Shown here: positions 43,930-55,750 of the stretch, piece after piece
How positions within the stretch are numbered: the first letter of the stretch is position 1
How the letters are laid out: the number at the start of each line of letters is the position of its first letter
Assembly (NCBI RefSeq): GCF_026210795.1
Contig: NC_089435.1
Span: forward strand, 1,302,001-1,366,000
DNA length: 64,000 nt
Direction: 5' to 3'
DNA from: Rhizophagus irregularis
Taxonomy: Eukaryota; Glomeromycota; Glomeromycetes; Glomerales; Glomeraceae
Position numbers and translations under genes: made by a program
Notes under the pieces: generated by a model
Told to the model about the DNA's origin: nothing
Databases searched by the model: none
What the model saw: the letters and a program-made list of their open reading frames with translations, nothing else

Positions 43930-45030
43930 ATTAGAGGAAACATTACTAACATTTCCTATATTTTTTTTGTAGTTTGGCATGTTCGGAATACTGAAAACAG
44001 TAAGTTTTGACACGTCGAAACTTAAAAAAAAAAAAATTTTAAAAAAAATTTCTTGATACTTTTTTTTCGACTTTGGAAAATGAAATAAGTTTTGAAGCAT
44101 CATTTTCACTAAAAATAATCTAAGTATCAGTGACCACCTTTGATGGTATAAGTGACGTGTAACTTTGTTTTTAAGCAAAAATGGTTAGAAGACTCAGTTT
44201 TAATCGTAGAGCAACAACACGTTCTTAGAGAGTCTATTAGAAGGTCAAGGAGAAGGGACCAATGACAAATCCAAGGTATGTATGACACATCTTTGGCGTA
44301 TTTACGTAGCGGCAACCAGCGGCGTTTGCGTTGGAGGTAGTCTTATCATTTGTATCTTTACGTGTTTATCATAAATTTCGTTTCACCTTGTCTACCATGT
44401 AGGTCTTGACCTTGTAGACATTGCAGACATTAAAAGCACTCGTGATATTGATGATGTACTCAGTTTTACTGACCATACATTAGCTAACATTTCTAGGGAA
44501 CCCACTCTCTTATTTAGAGGCTACCGCTGGTTCTGGCTTTAGATGCCATTATATGAAAAGATACGATAATGTAAATAATAGTGGTGTGTGTAAATTTGTG
44601 TAACTTAGTTTTTAAGTAAAATGGAAAAATTTTTTTCTAATTTCTTCTTTTTAGGAAACATTACTAATGTTTCCTATATATTTTTGTAGGCGTGTTTGGT
44701 AAGTCTAAAAAAAACAAAAATATCTTTTTTAAATTTCTTTTTAGGAAACGTTTCTAACGTTTCCTATATTTTTTTTGTGTAGGACCTTCGGAATGTTCAA
44801 TTTTGGGATCTTGGATATAGCAAGTTTCGAAGTGAATCATGAAACTTTAATTTTTTTTTTAATTTTTTATTAGAAAACATTTTTTAAACGTTTCCTTCAT
44901 CCTTTTTGTAGGACCAGAGAGTTCAGAACGGATTTGTAAGTTTTGTAGCATTTCGTTTCATTACGAAACTTAATAATATTTTTTTTATATTAGGAAACTC
45001 TTACTAATGTTTCCTTTGGTCTTTTTTAGT
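43930..45030 (+). repeat. Array of palindromic modules, five or more units
   Basis: Near-palindromes GGAAACATTACTAATGTTTC, GGAAACGTTTCTAACGTTTC and variants lie near 43936, 44652, 44744, 44870 and 44990. Most follow TTTTTAG and are followed by a T run and TTTGTAG plus GGACC or similar. A second short palindrome (GTTTCGAA...GAAAC) sits between units. A related array on the other strand is at 640-1010 and a shorter one at 46285-46430. Confidence 0.65.
44401..44545 (+). pseudogene. Possible RasGAP-like exon fragment
   Basis: A short open piece reads LDLVDIADIKSTRDIDDV, SFTDHTLANISREPTLLFRG, then diverges. The REPTLLFRG end recalls the TLFRGN motif of RasGAP domains. Lies within the palindrome array and has no continuing exons. 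Weak evidence. Confidence 0.2.
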
Positions 45031-45039
45031 TTTGACAAA

Positions 45040-46284
45040 CTTAATATTGGAAAAGGGTCTTTTTTTTTGTAGGCCTAGATTTTCTCTTTCGGCTCTGGAT
45101 TTTTCTTTTGTAGGTCAACTTGGATGGTTAATAGGTAACTTTGACCTGGATTTTTTTCAAAACTTTAAGTCTATTTTAATTAAAGAATCAGGTTACTTTA
45201 ATAATTTTGGAGGTTCGTTCTTTGGAGGAGTGAGTATGGTCGTATGGTTATGTGAAAGCTGACTCTTTTAAACTTGGCCTTTTATTTAAAAATAGTTTAC
45301 TAACTGTTTTTCAATTTTTCTTTTCTATAAGATCGGCTTTGGATTGGATCATTAACCAAATGTAAAATTGAGTTGTAATAATGTACAATATCTTTATTAT
45401 TCCGTGATATAACCTCGTGATATAACCTGTCAATGAAAGGTGAAATTACTGTTGATGAAACAATTGTAGGTGAAATAATCCTGTCCGTAAAATAACTGTA
45501 AGTGGATTGATTTTCAGTGTGACGATATTCGGTGAAATAAATGCATCCCTAAAGATAATTCTGGAAGTATAGGGAATACAACTTTTTTAATAGCTGCTTG
45601 ATTTCGTGATGAATGGTTATATATTGGGCGATAAGAAGTTCTTTCATCTTTTCATCTTTTGCACTTTCATCAACAAAGATTAACCGTTCAGATTGAAAAT
45701 ACATTCTGAAGTTCATAATATAATATCTACACAAAATATCATTTCTTTGCAGCTTTTTCTAGCTTTAAAAGAGTAATTGTTAAAATATAGAATAAATAAA
45801 CTAACTGTTTTCATGTAGTAATTCCACAATATATCAAAGATGTTGTAATTGAAACAAAATTTCCCGTTTTTAATGCCATTTATTAAAAAAAATTTTTTTC
45901 ATCCCAGTACTTTTTCTCCTAAATCTTTTGACATTATTCCAAAGTAAATAATAGTTTATATATCAACAATTCAAAATTGTGTTTTGCACTTTTTTTTTGT
46001 TTTTTTCGCTTATATACAATAATCTTTTACAGAAAAACCTTCATCACACAGATATATAATTCGTCATTTCAAATCCTCCTCACTAAAAGCTTTTGCCATA
46101 GTGTTAAAGAATATGTTAAATATAAAAACAAATGAAATGTTCTATAGATCTAGATGTTACACAAGATTCAAATTATTGATCGTGATTCAAATTCAAAACA
46201 ACTTTTATATCTAAAGGCACACTTTTAAACATTTCTTAAAGAATTAACTAATGCCTTCTCTACTTCTTTACCTTAAAGTCCGGT
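45040..46284. other. Intergenic, no gene seen
   Basis: AT-rich with some GGTGAAAT words near 45440-45540. Small open frames are unsupported. Confidence 0.4.
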
Positions 46285-46430
46285 ATTCCTACAAAAATAA
46301 TAATAGAAGTGAAACGTTAATACGTTACTATAATAAATAAAATAAAATAAAAATTTTTTACCTCCAAGACTGGTTTGTCCTAACAGGTATTCCTACAAAA
46401 AAAAAAAAGAAACACTAAATTAATAATATT
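46285..46430 (-). repeat. Palindromic module, minus-strand copy
   Basis: On the minus strand GTAACGTATTAACGTTTC is followed by a T-rich run and TTTTTGTAGGAATACC; a second TTTTGTAGGAATACC lies next to it. Same order as the 44-45 kb array. Confidence 0.45.
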
Positions 46431-46545
46431 TTGATTTGTCAAATATATCTTAGTACTTTAGTAGTAGTTCGAGTTCGAGAAATGAGAAAAAAAATGACTA
46501 ATTTTAATAAAAGTTTAAGTTTGACATTATTAAACTCGACTGTTA

Positions 46546-46870
46546 TTTAAATGATGAAAAAGAAATAACTCAACAACATGTCGATGGTAGGTGAAAATTT
46601 TACGTAATAACGAACAATTAACAATTTTAATACTATTTTAATTCTATTTACTTATCTTACAGATGATGACGAAGTATATAATAATTCAAATCTTCATTCA
46701 AAAGAACAAGATGAACTGGAAATTCCTGATGGTAAGCTCTTAAAAAAGATAAATTTCTTTATAAAGCAAATAATTAATTTATAATTTGTTATTTTTTATC
46801 TTTAAATGGATTTTAAATTGACTTTTGATAAATCAAATCATATATATACTGTATATAGGGTTTAAATTTT
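46546..46870 (+). pseudogene. Duplicate of the kinase terminal exons
   Basis: Nearly the same as 49684-49960: the ITQQHVD exon, its intron, the VYNNSNLHSKEQDELEIPD exon, its intron and the start of the terminal exon. Two splice acceptors are lost: TTTAAATGATG replaces TTTAGATGATG, and TTTAAATGGATTTTAA replaces TTTAGATGG. No kinase domain stands before it. It is a tail-only relic in direct orientation, 3.1 kb upstream of its source. Confidence 0.75.
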
Positions 46871-47771
46871 ATACGCAGGTCCATAGCAACGCACCCCATA
46901 TTATGTTATATGTAAAAGTCAAAATTAGTATTCTAAACCTTTTTAGTCTTATAAGTAAAGTTATAGAGCATTAAAAATTTCTATAACAAGTACATAAAGT
47001 TTACGTCGCGTTTATTCAAAAAAAAAAAGAAAATGAAATTTATGATATCATGTGATCATAAATGATCGGCAACGCCTTGGGTATCGTACAAGTTTAACAA
47101 TCTATATAACTAAAAAAAAATTTGTATGACGTTTAGAATAGTCTCTATATCAGATATAAATAATTTGAATCGTGTAACACTGTAACATGAAAACCCATGA
47201 CATCTTTTTATTAAAGCCATATATTTTATTCAAACCTATATTTACGATCCATTAAAAAAAAAAAGTAATTATAATTCTACAAAAATTCTTTGCTTAGTTA
47301 TGGACTTTTTAGTAGAAATAATAAATTGAATGGTTTCTTACAATCATTCATGTCCATTATTCATCACGTTGTTTATTTAAAATAAATTCAATTGAAAATA
47401 ACTAAAGAAGATTGACTTTTATAAATCATGTTTATATTGATATTTAAATAAGATTTAAAATAACTACAAATTAATAATCTATTGAATAACAATCATTGAT
47501 TTTTGTTTATCAAATTATTTAATATTAATCAATATACTTATCTATTCATTTAATATGAAAATCAAATTTGTTAAATACAAATCGTAATCGCTGAAAAAAA
47601 TAAAAATAAAAATAAAATAAAAATAAAAAAAAGAGTAAATTATTATTTTAAATTATTATACTAAATATAAAAAAAAAATTAGAAAGTAAATGGTAGTAAT
47701 ATTTTTCTTTTTTTGGTTATGAAACGTAAAACTGGCGTAAAATACTACGCCTCAAGATCACATAATTCAAC
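46871..47771. other. Upstream region of the kinase gene
   Basis: AT-rich; GGCGTAAAATACTACGCC, an imperfect palindrome, lies 20-38 nt before the ATG. Confidence 0.45.
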
Positions 47772-49955
47772 ATGAAGTTTGATCAACATTGCATTTTACT
47801 ATTTTATCACAGAGTTGATGAAAAAACTTATGCAATAAGATTCTTAACTAAAAATTATGATCGAAATAAAGTTATGAATAATGATGGTGCAAGAAGAATT
47901 TGTGAAAATTGTAACCTAAAATGTTTAGCTACATTATATTGTGAATATTGTGTTCGAAATTATTTAAAAGAAAATTTTTCAAATTGGACATCTGGAAATA
48001 ATGATATTGATAATTTAATACAGAAATGTCAATTGGAAACACTTATGCCAAATGTAATAATTGAATGGATCCCATATAGTAATTTAAAAAGTATTAAATA
48101 TTTAACAAAAGGTGGATTCTCAGAAATTTATACAGCAGATTGGATTAATGGAAGTTATGAAGAATGGGATTTTGGAAAAAAACAATTAGAAAGATTTGGA
48201 AATCAAAGCGTAATACTTAAAACGTTAGAAAATGTTGAAAGTGCAAATCAAAGTTGGTTTGAAGAGGTTTGTATAATTATATTCTATATTTTATAAAATT
48301 AGTGCAATTTTTTGTATTAGCACTAGTATTTTTACAATTTATTGTCTTTTAGGCTAAATCACATTTAACTATAAGTAATAAATGGGCAGATGTTGTTCGA
48401 TGTTATGGTTTAACACAAAATCCATCAAATGGAAATTATATGCTTGTAATGATGAAACTGGATATAGATTTAAGAAAATATTTACAACAAAATCATAATA
48501 AACTTACATGGAAAGATAGAATGAAAATTATTGGTGATATAACTCTTGCACTTTATTATATTCATAAAGAGAAAGCAATTCATAGAGATTTACATTCTGG
48601 AAATATATTATATTCGCAATTTAATGATCGATGGTATATTAGTGATCTTGGATTTTGTGGACCTGCTGATAAATCTTCAACAAGTATATATGGAAACCTT
48701 CCTTACATAGCACCTGAAGTTATTGTTGGAAGAGAATATACTTTTGCATCTGATATTTATAGTATTGCAATTCTTATGTGGGAAATTTCATCTGGACAAC
48801 CACCATTTATAAATTATGAACATGAAAATGATATTGTAATAAATATCATTTATGGTATAAGGCCAAAAATTGTGCCAGGAACTCCATTAAAATATAAAAA
48901 GTTAATGAAAGAATGTTGGAATGCTAATTCATTAAAAAGACCTGGCGCTAATACACTTTGTAATAAAATACAAAAGACTATTTTATATTATCAAAATATG
49001 TCAGATGAATTAATCAAATCAGAAATAGATAATTTGGAAATGAATAAAGTAGAAGAAAATTATACAAGTAGCAGATCATTTACAAGTAAAATTCACAACT
49101 TTGGAAATCTATCTGAACCAAGAAATGCAACAGAAGGTATAAGTGTATAATATCTTATTAATAAAGTGTATTTATTTTAAATTATAATATTAATGTTATC
49201 TTTTTTATTATAATAGAAGAACAAGAAGGTATACCCGTATAAATAATAATTTCTACCATTTTTTTTAGTTACTATAATAATTTACTTTATTTTATTACTA
49301 ATAGCGTTTCATAGTAAATTGTATGATTTTAACATTCCTAACAATAGTAAGTATTTATTAACATTACAAGTGTTGAATTATCGTATAATTATATTTAATA
49401 ATTGATTTTTCATTTTAGTTGACGATTTTAATAAATCAAATGAGCGGAATAGCAACAAATCATCAAAAGTAATTACTCTTTTTAGAGGTAATATATTTTA
49501 ATTATTGTCAAATAGAGATTAATTTATATATTAATTCTATATCTTAAATTTTTAGATAGTCGTAAAAAATTATCTAAATTATTTAAAAAGTTGCAAATAA
49601 ATTCAAATGGTAAGTAAATTACTAACAAATAAAATTGCTATACCAATTTCATTTATTAAACGTGACTTTTATTTAAAATTTAGATGATGAAAAAGAAATA
49701 ACTCAACAACATGTTGATGGTAGGCGAAAATTTTATGTAATAACAAACAATTAACAATTTTAATACTATTTTAATTCTATTTACTTGCAGTATCTCTTAC
49801 AGATGATGACGAAGTATATAATAATCCAAATCTCCATTCAAAAGAACAAGATGAACTGGAAATTCCTGATGGTAAGTTTTAAAAAAATAAATTTCTTAAT
49901 AAAGCAAAGAATTAATTTATAATTTGTTATTTTTTTATCTTTAGATGGATTTTAA
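47772..49955 (+). CDS. Protein kinase with modular spliced tail (523 aa, nine exons)
   Basis: Exons: 47772-48266, 48353-49136, 49217-49228, 49305-49346, 49418-49486, 49556-49609, 49684-49719, 49803-49871, 49945-49955. N-terminus: EKTYAIRFLTKNYDRNKV and a zinc-ribbon-like cluster (ICENCNLKCLATLYCEYC). Kinase domain ~residues 105-370: KGGFSEIYTADW, VILKTLE (Lys), IHRDLHSGNIL (catalytic loop), YISDLGF (DLG in place of DFG), YIAPEV, SDIYSIAILMWE. The tail is acidic and Asn/Ser-rich (PRNATEEEQEAFHSKLYDFN, NDDEKEITQQHVD, EVYNNPNLHSKEQDELEIPD, GF). If exon 2 is not spliced, translation stops at 49150 (TEGISV), giving 430 aa. All tail introns are phase 1. The family is large in Rhizophagus; substrate unknown. 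The first 16 residues are unlike relatives, so the true 5' end may be missing. Confidence 0.82.
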
Positions 49956-50780
49956 AATTGACTTTTGATAAATCAAATTATGTATATATATATACACAAT
50001 ATTTTTTTTTTTGTATTTTAAATTATTATCATTTATTTATTTATCTTAGATTATTTAAACACTAAGGCTAGAGTAGTAAATGTTTTACAAAATTCTTAGT
50101 TTGTAATCTAAATAATTTTAATAAATTTATCCGAATTATAAAAATACTTACTACCGTATATTGATTTAGGCGAAAATTAAGTATCTTATCATAAATTTAT
50201 GTCATAAACATTGTAAAATCATGACAGATCATTCCATTCGTTATACACGAATTTATTGAAAGAATAATCTAATGTCATCTTTAACCTCATGAAAGTATGA
50301 TAAGAAGCGACGTTTAAAATACAAATATTGTGGACACGTTCTACATGAAGTCATCATGTGCATGAGTAATGTATTCTCATTATGGAAAATACCATCATTT
50401 TGTGATGCTGAAAAAAATTTATATCGCTATAATTCCATCTTAATTAGTATAAAACAAATTAATTTAGTAGAAGAGGTTAATGTGAAAAATTCGTCAATCT
50501 AACTTACTGTTTATTATGAATAAAAATAAAATTTTAACATTGTTTAAACTTACATTAAAATAAAGCATATTAAAAGCGTTAAATCGATATTAAACACATA
50601 CACGTTTTAAAAGTCAAAGTAAAGATTTTTAGGTAATAAATGAGAAAGGACTGACCGGCTAAATGATAGAGAAGCAGGCAGTTCCTTCCCCGCTACTCCG
50701 CATTACTGTCTACCCATATACCAATATCATCTAATGTGCTAATGTAACCGCCTCTATTCTTGATATTTCTCTCATAAAAC
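49956..50780. other. Intergenic
   Basis: No gene recognised. Confidence 0.45.
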
Positions 50781-50784
50781 CCTT

Positions 50785-50960
50785 GAACCGTATTAGCAAA
50801 CGGAGCCATGTACACATCCTTTCTCTTACTTGTAAGAACATAAAATGATATTTATCTATTTGACCTAAAGAATAGAGAAAAGACTGACCTAAAGAGAAAA
50901 TCGACCTAACTGACCTAAAGAAAAGAGAAAATACTGACTAAAAGAAAAAGCAATAAAATT
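50785..50960 (+). repeat. Dispersed repeat with GACCTAAAG minisatellite, copy 1
   Basis: GCAAACGGAGCCATGTACACA, then CTTGTAAGAACATAAAATG, then repeated GACCTAAAGAAAAGAG units. The same order occurs at 55460-55750. Confidence 0.7.
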
Positions 50961-51267
50961 TGATTTTATCCCCTTTTAATTATTGTCTCATCGTATAATT
51001 AATTCAATGCTTTCAACCTACTTATATGATGTAATCATGACAACTAATATATTGTCCATGATGAGTCATGTTACAATTTTACATTTTCCGTTGGACATTA
51101 TGAGCATAAAAATAAAGATTATCAATCAGTTACAATACAATACTTTCAATTATTATTGTCAATCTTCATATAAATTAAAATACACTGATCGTATATATCA
51201 TCCTGATCTTCTTCCAAGTTACAATATAAAATTGCGCTTACTCCTTACACTTATTTGAAAAATAATT

Positions 51268-54078
51268 ATGAAACTCAACAGAGATTTACTTTTAATGATC
51301 TCAGAAAAATTTCAAAATGACAGAATATCACTTTATTCTTGTCTTTTAGTCAACAGATCTTGGTGTGAAGCCCTATGAAAAAAAATCATCCAATTTTTGT
51401 ACGATATTTGTTCAAGTCCGTGTGGAAATTGTACAATTATTGCAGATTTTTGGATAAAAATAGCTATGAAGTTTTTCAAAGCATATTAAAAGTATGCAAT
51501 TTTTGTACAACTTAAATTTAGAATATAGAAAATGTTCAATTTTTGTGTGATCTTTATACAACTTAAATTTAGGATACAGAAAACATTCAATTTTTGTACA
51601 ATAAAAATTGTGATTATTGTACAACTTGAAAATAGGCTTAAATTTAGGATACAGAAAGCAATTTTTGAGTAATCCTACTATACTACTTTCCATCTTACCT
51701 GTATGGTTACATTTGACCACTTTTAGGGTCAAATAGACCACTTTTAACCATTACAAATAGATTTTCCTAAGTAAAGTGATTTATGCAGTAAGGTTACACA
51801 AATTTCAACTGCATATTTGCTTATAAACGGGCATCTTTCGGACCCATTGGTGAAATTTTTGTATCATCTTGTAACTAAAAAAAAGTCAAAAACTTTTTAT
51901 TAGGTTACACAATTAGTTTTGACTGGAATTATAATTTGGCCAGAATTATGCGGTAAAAATTAACTCTTAAATTATATATGTTTATCACGTGATCTGATCG
52001 TCAAAATAAATATGATGACGCGAAATGTTTTTGTTTATGTTTTTTTAACCTTTTAACTTTTCTTCAACTTTCTTTTAAAAAAAAAACTTGTGTTCTTTAT
52101 CTTTTTATTTTCCTAACTTTTTACATTTTAATGTTACTAACTTGCTTTTTTCACTAACTTCATACTTTTTTTTTATTACTAACACTAATAATTTACTTTT
52201 TAACACACTAATTTGCTTTCTTCACTAACTTCATACTTTTTTATTTATTTAATACTAATAATTTACTTACACTAATAATTTACTTTCTTCTTTGATACTA
52301 CTAATTTACTTTCATGTTATTAACATACTTTATTTTATTTTATTTTCTTACAAATTTTTATATTTATGATTATATCAAATTTAGTATTTTATTTATGAAA
52401 TATTGTGTATATTTTTTATATTTTAAGTCAATAAAAATTCATAATTTCACTTTATAAATTGCCTGTTATTACTGTAAAATTTAACCTATAATTCCTAAAA
52501 TATGGCCTAAAATTTGGCTCAGAAATCACACAATAATTGTATAAATTCAGGTCAAAAATAGGATAATTATTGAATGAATTACCATGCAATAATTGTGTGA
52601 TTTATTGCAATTTTTAGCACAATTATTGTATGGTCAAATATACAGAAATCGTAGTGAATTTAATTGAATGATTTTTCAACAAAAATCACACAGACTTTTT
52701 TCATAGGGAAGCAATAGTACCAATATTATGGAAAATTCCTAGACAAGCTATTTTAACTGAAAAGGCAGAAAATATAATATTTAATGTAATACTTTCGCAT
52801 TTTTCAGAAGAATCTAGAGATAATTTGATGAAACAAGGGATCGATCTTTTTGCTGAAATTTATCAGACACCTTCATTTAATTATATTTATTTTTGGAGAC
52901 ATTTAGATCTACAACTTCTAGACAGAATGATTTCCAGAAATTTTGATAAGTCAGACATATCTATGATGAGAAATGAATTATTAAAATTATTTGTTAATAA
53001 TAATACAAATTTTATTTCACTTTTTTTTCCATATGATTATAAATGTCAAGTAAACTGGAATAAACAATGCTTTTCAAATCTTAAATTCTTTTATTTTTGT
53101 AATAATATTGATCAAAATATTCTAAAAGAATTAGCTACAATAAGCAAATCGATTAAAATATTCAATTGTGATGTTATGGGTTGTAATATTTCTGGAATCA
53201 TTAGATTAATTGAAGATCAAAAAAATCTAGATAGTGTCCGTATTAGTAAATGTTATCAATATGAAACCTGCTGGCAATCTATTGAAGAAGTACTAATTAA
53301 AAAAGCGATTACTATCCAAAATTTATATTTATCTTATAATTGGAATTTTTATGTTGATTTAAAATTTTTTTCACATTTTGTAAATTTAAAAAGTTTAGAA
53401 ATAATTGAATCTTTTGGGCCTCCAAATTCAAACAGTACTATTCTAAATTTAAATCAATCAGAGAAAATATCTTTACCTGCTTTAAAAATCCTAAAAACTA
53501 AAGAAGTGTCATTTATGATGTTGACAAGATTAATTGTAAGTGCAAATGTACAACTTACTGTAATTAATATTCATTTTGATGATGTTTTTTATGAGGTTGA
53601 TGATGTTAGAAGACTTTTCCAAACAATCTATCAAAATTGTCCAAATATTAAATATTTAAGCCTTCCGATTAAAGATTATGTTCTTATTGAATTTGAAAGG
53701 TTATTAATTAATTGTCAACATTTATTTGAGTTAGTTATTAAGGTTGAAAGAGGTCTCCAATATAAGAATTTATTTAAAATATTAACTAAATCATCACCAA
53801 GTAGTTTGATTAAGTTTGGATTTACTTTTAACCGAAAGTTTGGGGCTAAGTATAAATTATTAAGATCATTTCTTGCAAATTGGAAAGGTAGACATACTAT
53901 GCTATTACAAATCTGGCCAGTAAATTATATTCTAGGACATGAAAAGGAAGTTAACCGATTATATGAACTAATTGAATATTATGAAGCAAAAGGAATAGTC
54001 AAAAAAATTGATTGGGAAATTAATTGGTATAATGAATCAGAAGAATTTAATTGGATTAAGAAAAGATGTTTTCGTTAA
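51268..54078 (+). pseudogene. F-box gene split by a TIR element
   Basis: The 5' part (51268-51371) encodes MKLNRDLLLMISEKFQNDRI, then SCLLVNRSWCEA, a typical F-box. The reading frame then enters a 1336-bp insertion and stops at once (TGA). The 3' part (52713-54078) resumes exactly with IVPILWKIPRQAILTEKAEN, FSEESRDNLMKQGIDLF and FNYIYFWRHLDL, and runs open to 54078 with leucine-rich motifs (CPNIKYLSLPI, LLINCQHLFELVI). Leaving out the element and one 5-bp duplicate gives 1470 nt, 490 codons with stop, the length of the other long F-box genes (481-493 aa). No other break was found. An ATG at 52825 could start a 417-aa product without the F-box. Confidence 0.88.
51372..52707. mobile_element. 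Non-autonomous TIR element, 1336 bp, inside the F-box gene
   Basis: Ends CCTATGAAAAAA and TTTTTTCATAGG are 12-bp inverted repeats. GAAGC stands directly on both sides (51367-51371 and 52708-52712), a 5-bp target duplication. Inside: imperfect repeats of AATTTTTGTAC and TTAAATTTAGGATACAGAAA (51.48-51.66 kb) and of CACTAACTTCATACTTTT/CTAATAATTTACTTT (52.13-52.33 kb). No transposase frame. Superfamily not assigned. Confidence 0.88.
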
Positions 54079-55459
54079 ATGTAAATATGTATATTCTATA
54101 GTGTTATACTATCCAATGCAATTTAATATATATTAAAATAAAATAATCATTTTTGAATGAAAAATAATTAACTCTTAAGTATTCGTTCAAGAATCTGTAT
54201 TGTAGTTTTTGGATCCATTAAGGATATGTATGGTTTTTAATGATAATTTTGGTGATTAATATTATTGTCTGGAGTGAAATGAAGGAAAATATAATTCTTC
54301 TTATTGTGAAAATTTTGTGATCACGGGTATTTCTCATGACTGCAAGCCAACAAAATTGCATATTTTTGGGATTCTGTTTTCTAGTTTGAATAGAAATTTG
54401 ATAATTGACCCTAATATCATTATGCAAAAAGCAATTATATAAATATCTCTTATTGCTAAATTTGATTTGAAATAGCCAAGATTTGATGAAACTTTTAGAA
54501 AATTAAAAAATTTAAAGGTAATATATAAAACTTGATTATCAAAAATAAATATGAAAGATTACAAAATAATATAAATATACAAATACACGTACTAAATGAG
54601 TATGATAAAGTTATTAATTAGTAATTTAGAAGTGTATAAAGAAGAAGATTTCACTTATTAATCAGCAATTACTTATTAATTAGTTAATTTTCATCCCATT
54701 TATTAATATATTGTTGTATAGATTATAGAACAAATTCTTAATGCAAATACTGTATATAGTATTGCTTGTAAACAATAAACATAATTATATCAATCTCTTA
54801 CTCAATCATATGCTAACTATTTTTCATGGGAAATGTATGCTAAAATTTGCTTGTGAATCACACATCATAAAATCCTAAAAACATTTCTAAATATATAATG
54901 GAAATATATTTAAGTTTAAAGCAAAAGTATATAGGTTGAAAAGTCCCACCATATTTTTTATTTTAAATTTATTCATCCTACTAATAATTCATTTAACAAA
55001 TAATAAGTAGAATATAAAACAATAAATCAATAAAAAATATTTATGTTAATTCTCCCTATGCAATCATAAGTTGTGTTACTGAGAAACTAAAAAATACAAA
55101 AGGATTAGTATGGTGGTAAACATACTATAAACCCTACGAGAAAGTACTATCACACAAGAGAACAAGGTGTGTAGAGGTACCTCATACAATCACATGCTAT
55201 AGTTGTGAAATATCTACACTAAACACTACATAAATACAACAAATAAACTTAAATACAATAAATAAATTTAAATGCAATAAATAAATAAAGTTCTCATTTA
55301 AAATCATATAAAATTAATTTGAAAATCTAAATTCAATAAATAAACTCCTATATAAAACAAATTAAAAATCTAAACAATTAATAAACTGTACACTGCCACA
55401 ATGTTTATAACAACTATAGAACCTCAGTTTCTCACAGGCTACAGCAACAAAATATAATT
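54079..55459. other. Intergenic, no gene seen
   Basis: AT-rich. A minus-strand frame at 54218-54427 (QFCWLAVMRNTRDHKIFT) has protein-like composition but no recognised domain. The 55.08-55.46 kb part looks like the 5' side of the repeat that follows. Confidence 0.4.
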
Positions 55460-55750
55460 TTGCCTAGCAAACAGAGCCATATACACATAAGTTTCTTTCA
55501 CTTGTAAGAACATAAAATGATACTTACTTAACCAACATGCACTAAAGAGAAGTCCCAAAAAAAAGAGATAAGATCAACCCAAAGAAAAGAGAGAAGACTA
55601 ACTAAATAAAAGTGAGAAGACTGACCTCACTAAAGAAAAGAGAAAAGAGTGACTTAAAGAAAAATGAGAAGTCCGACCTAAAGAAAAGAAAGAAGTCCGA
55701 CCTAAAGAAAGTGAGAAGTCCGACCTAAAGAAAAGAGAAAATACTAAGAA
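55460..55750 (+). repeat. Dispersed repeat with GACCTAAAG minisatellite, copy 2
   Basis: GCAAACAGAGCCATATACACA, CTTGTAAGAACATAAAATG, then about ten GACCTAAAGAAAAGAGAAGTC-like units. The open frame on the minus strand (55598-55780) is translation of this repeat. Confidence 0.75.
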
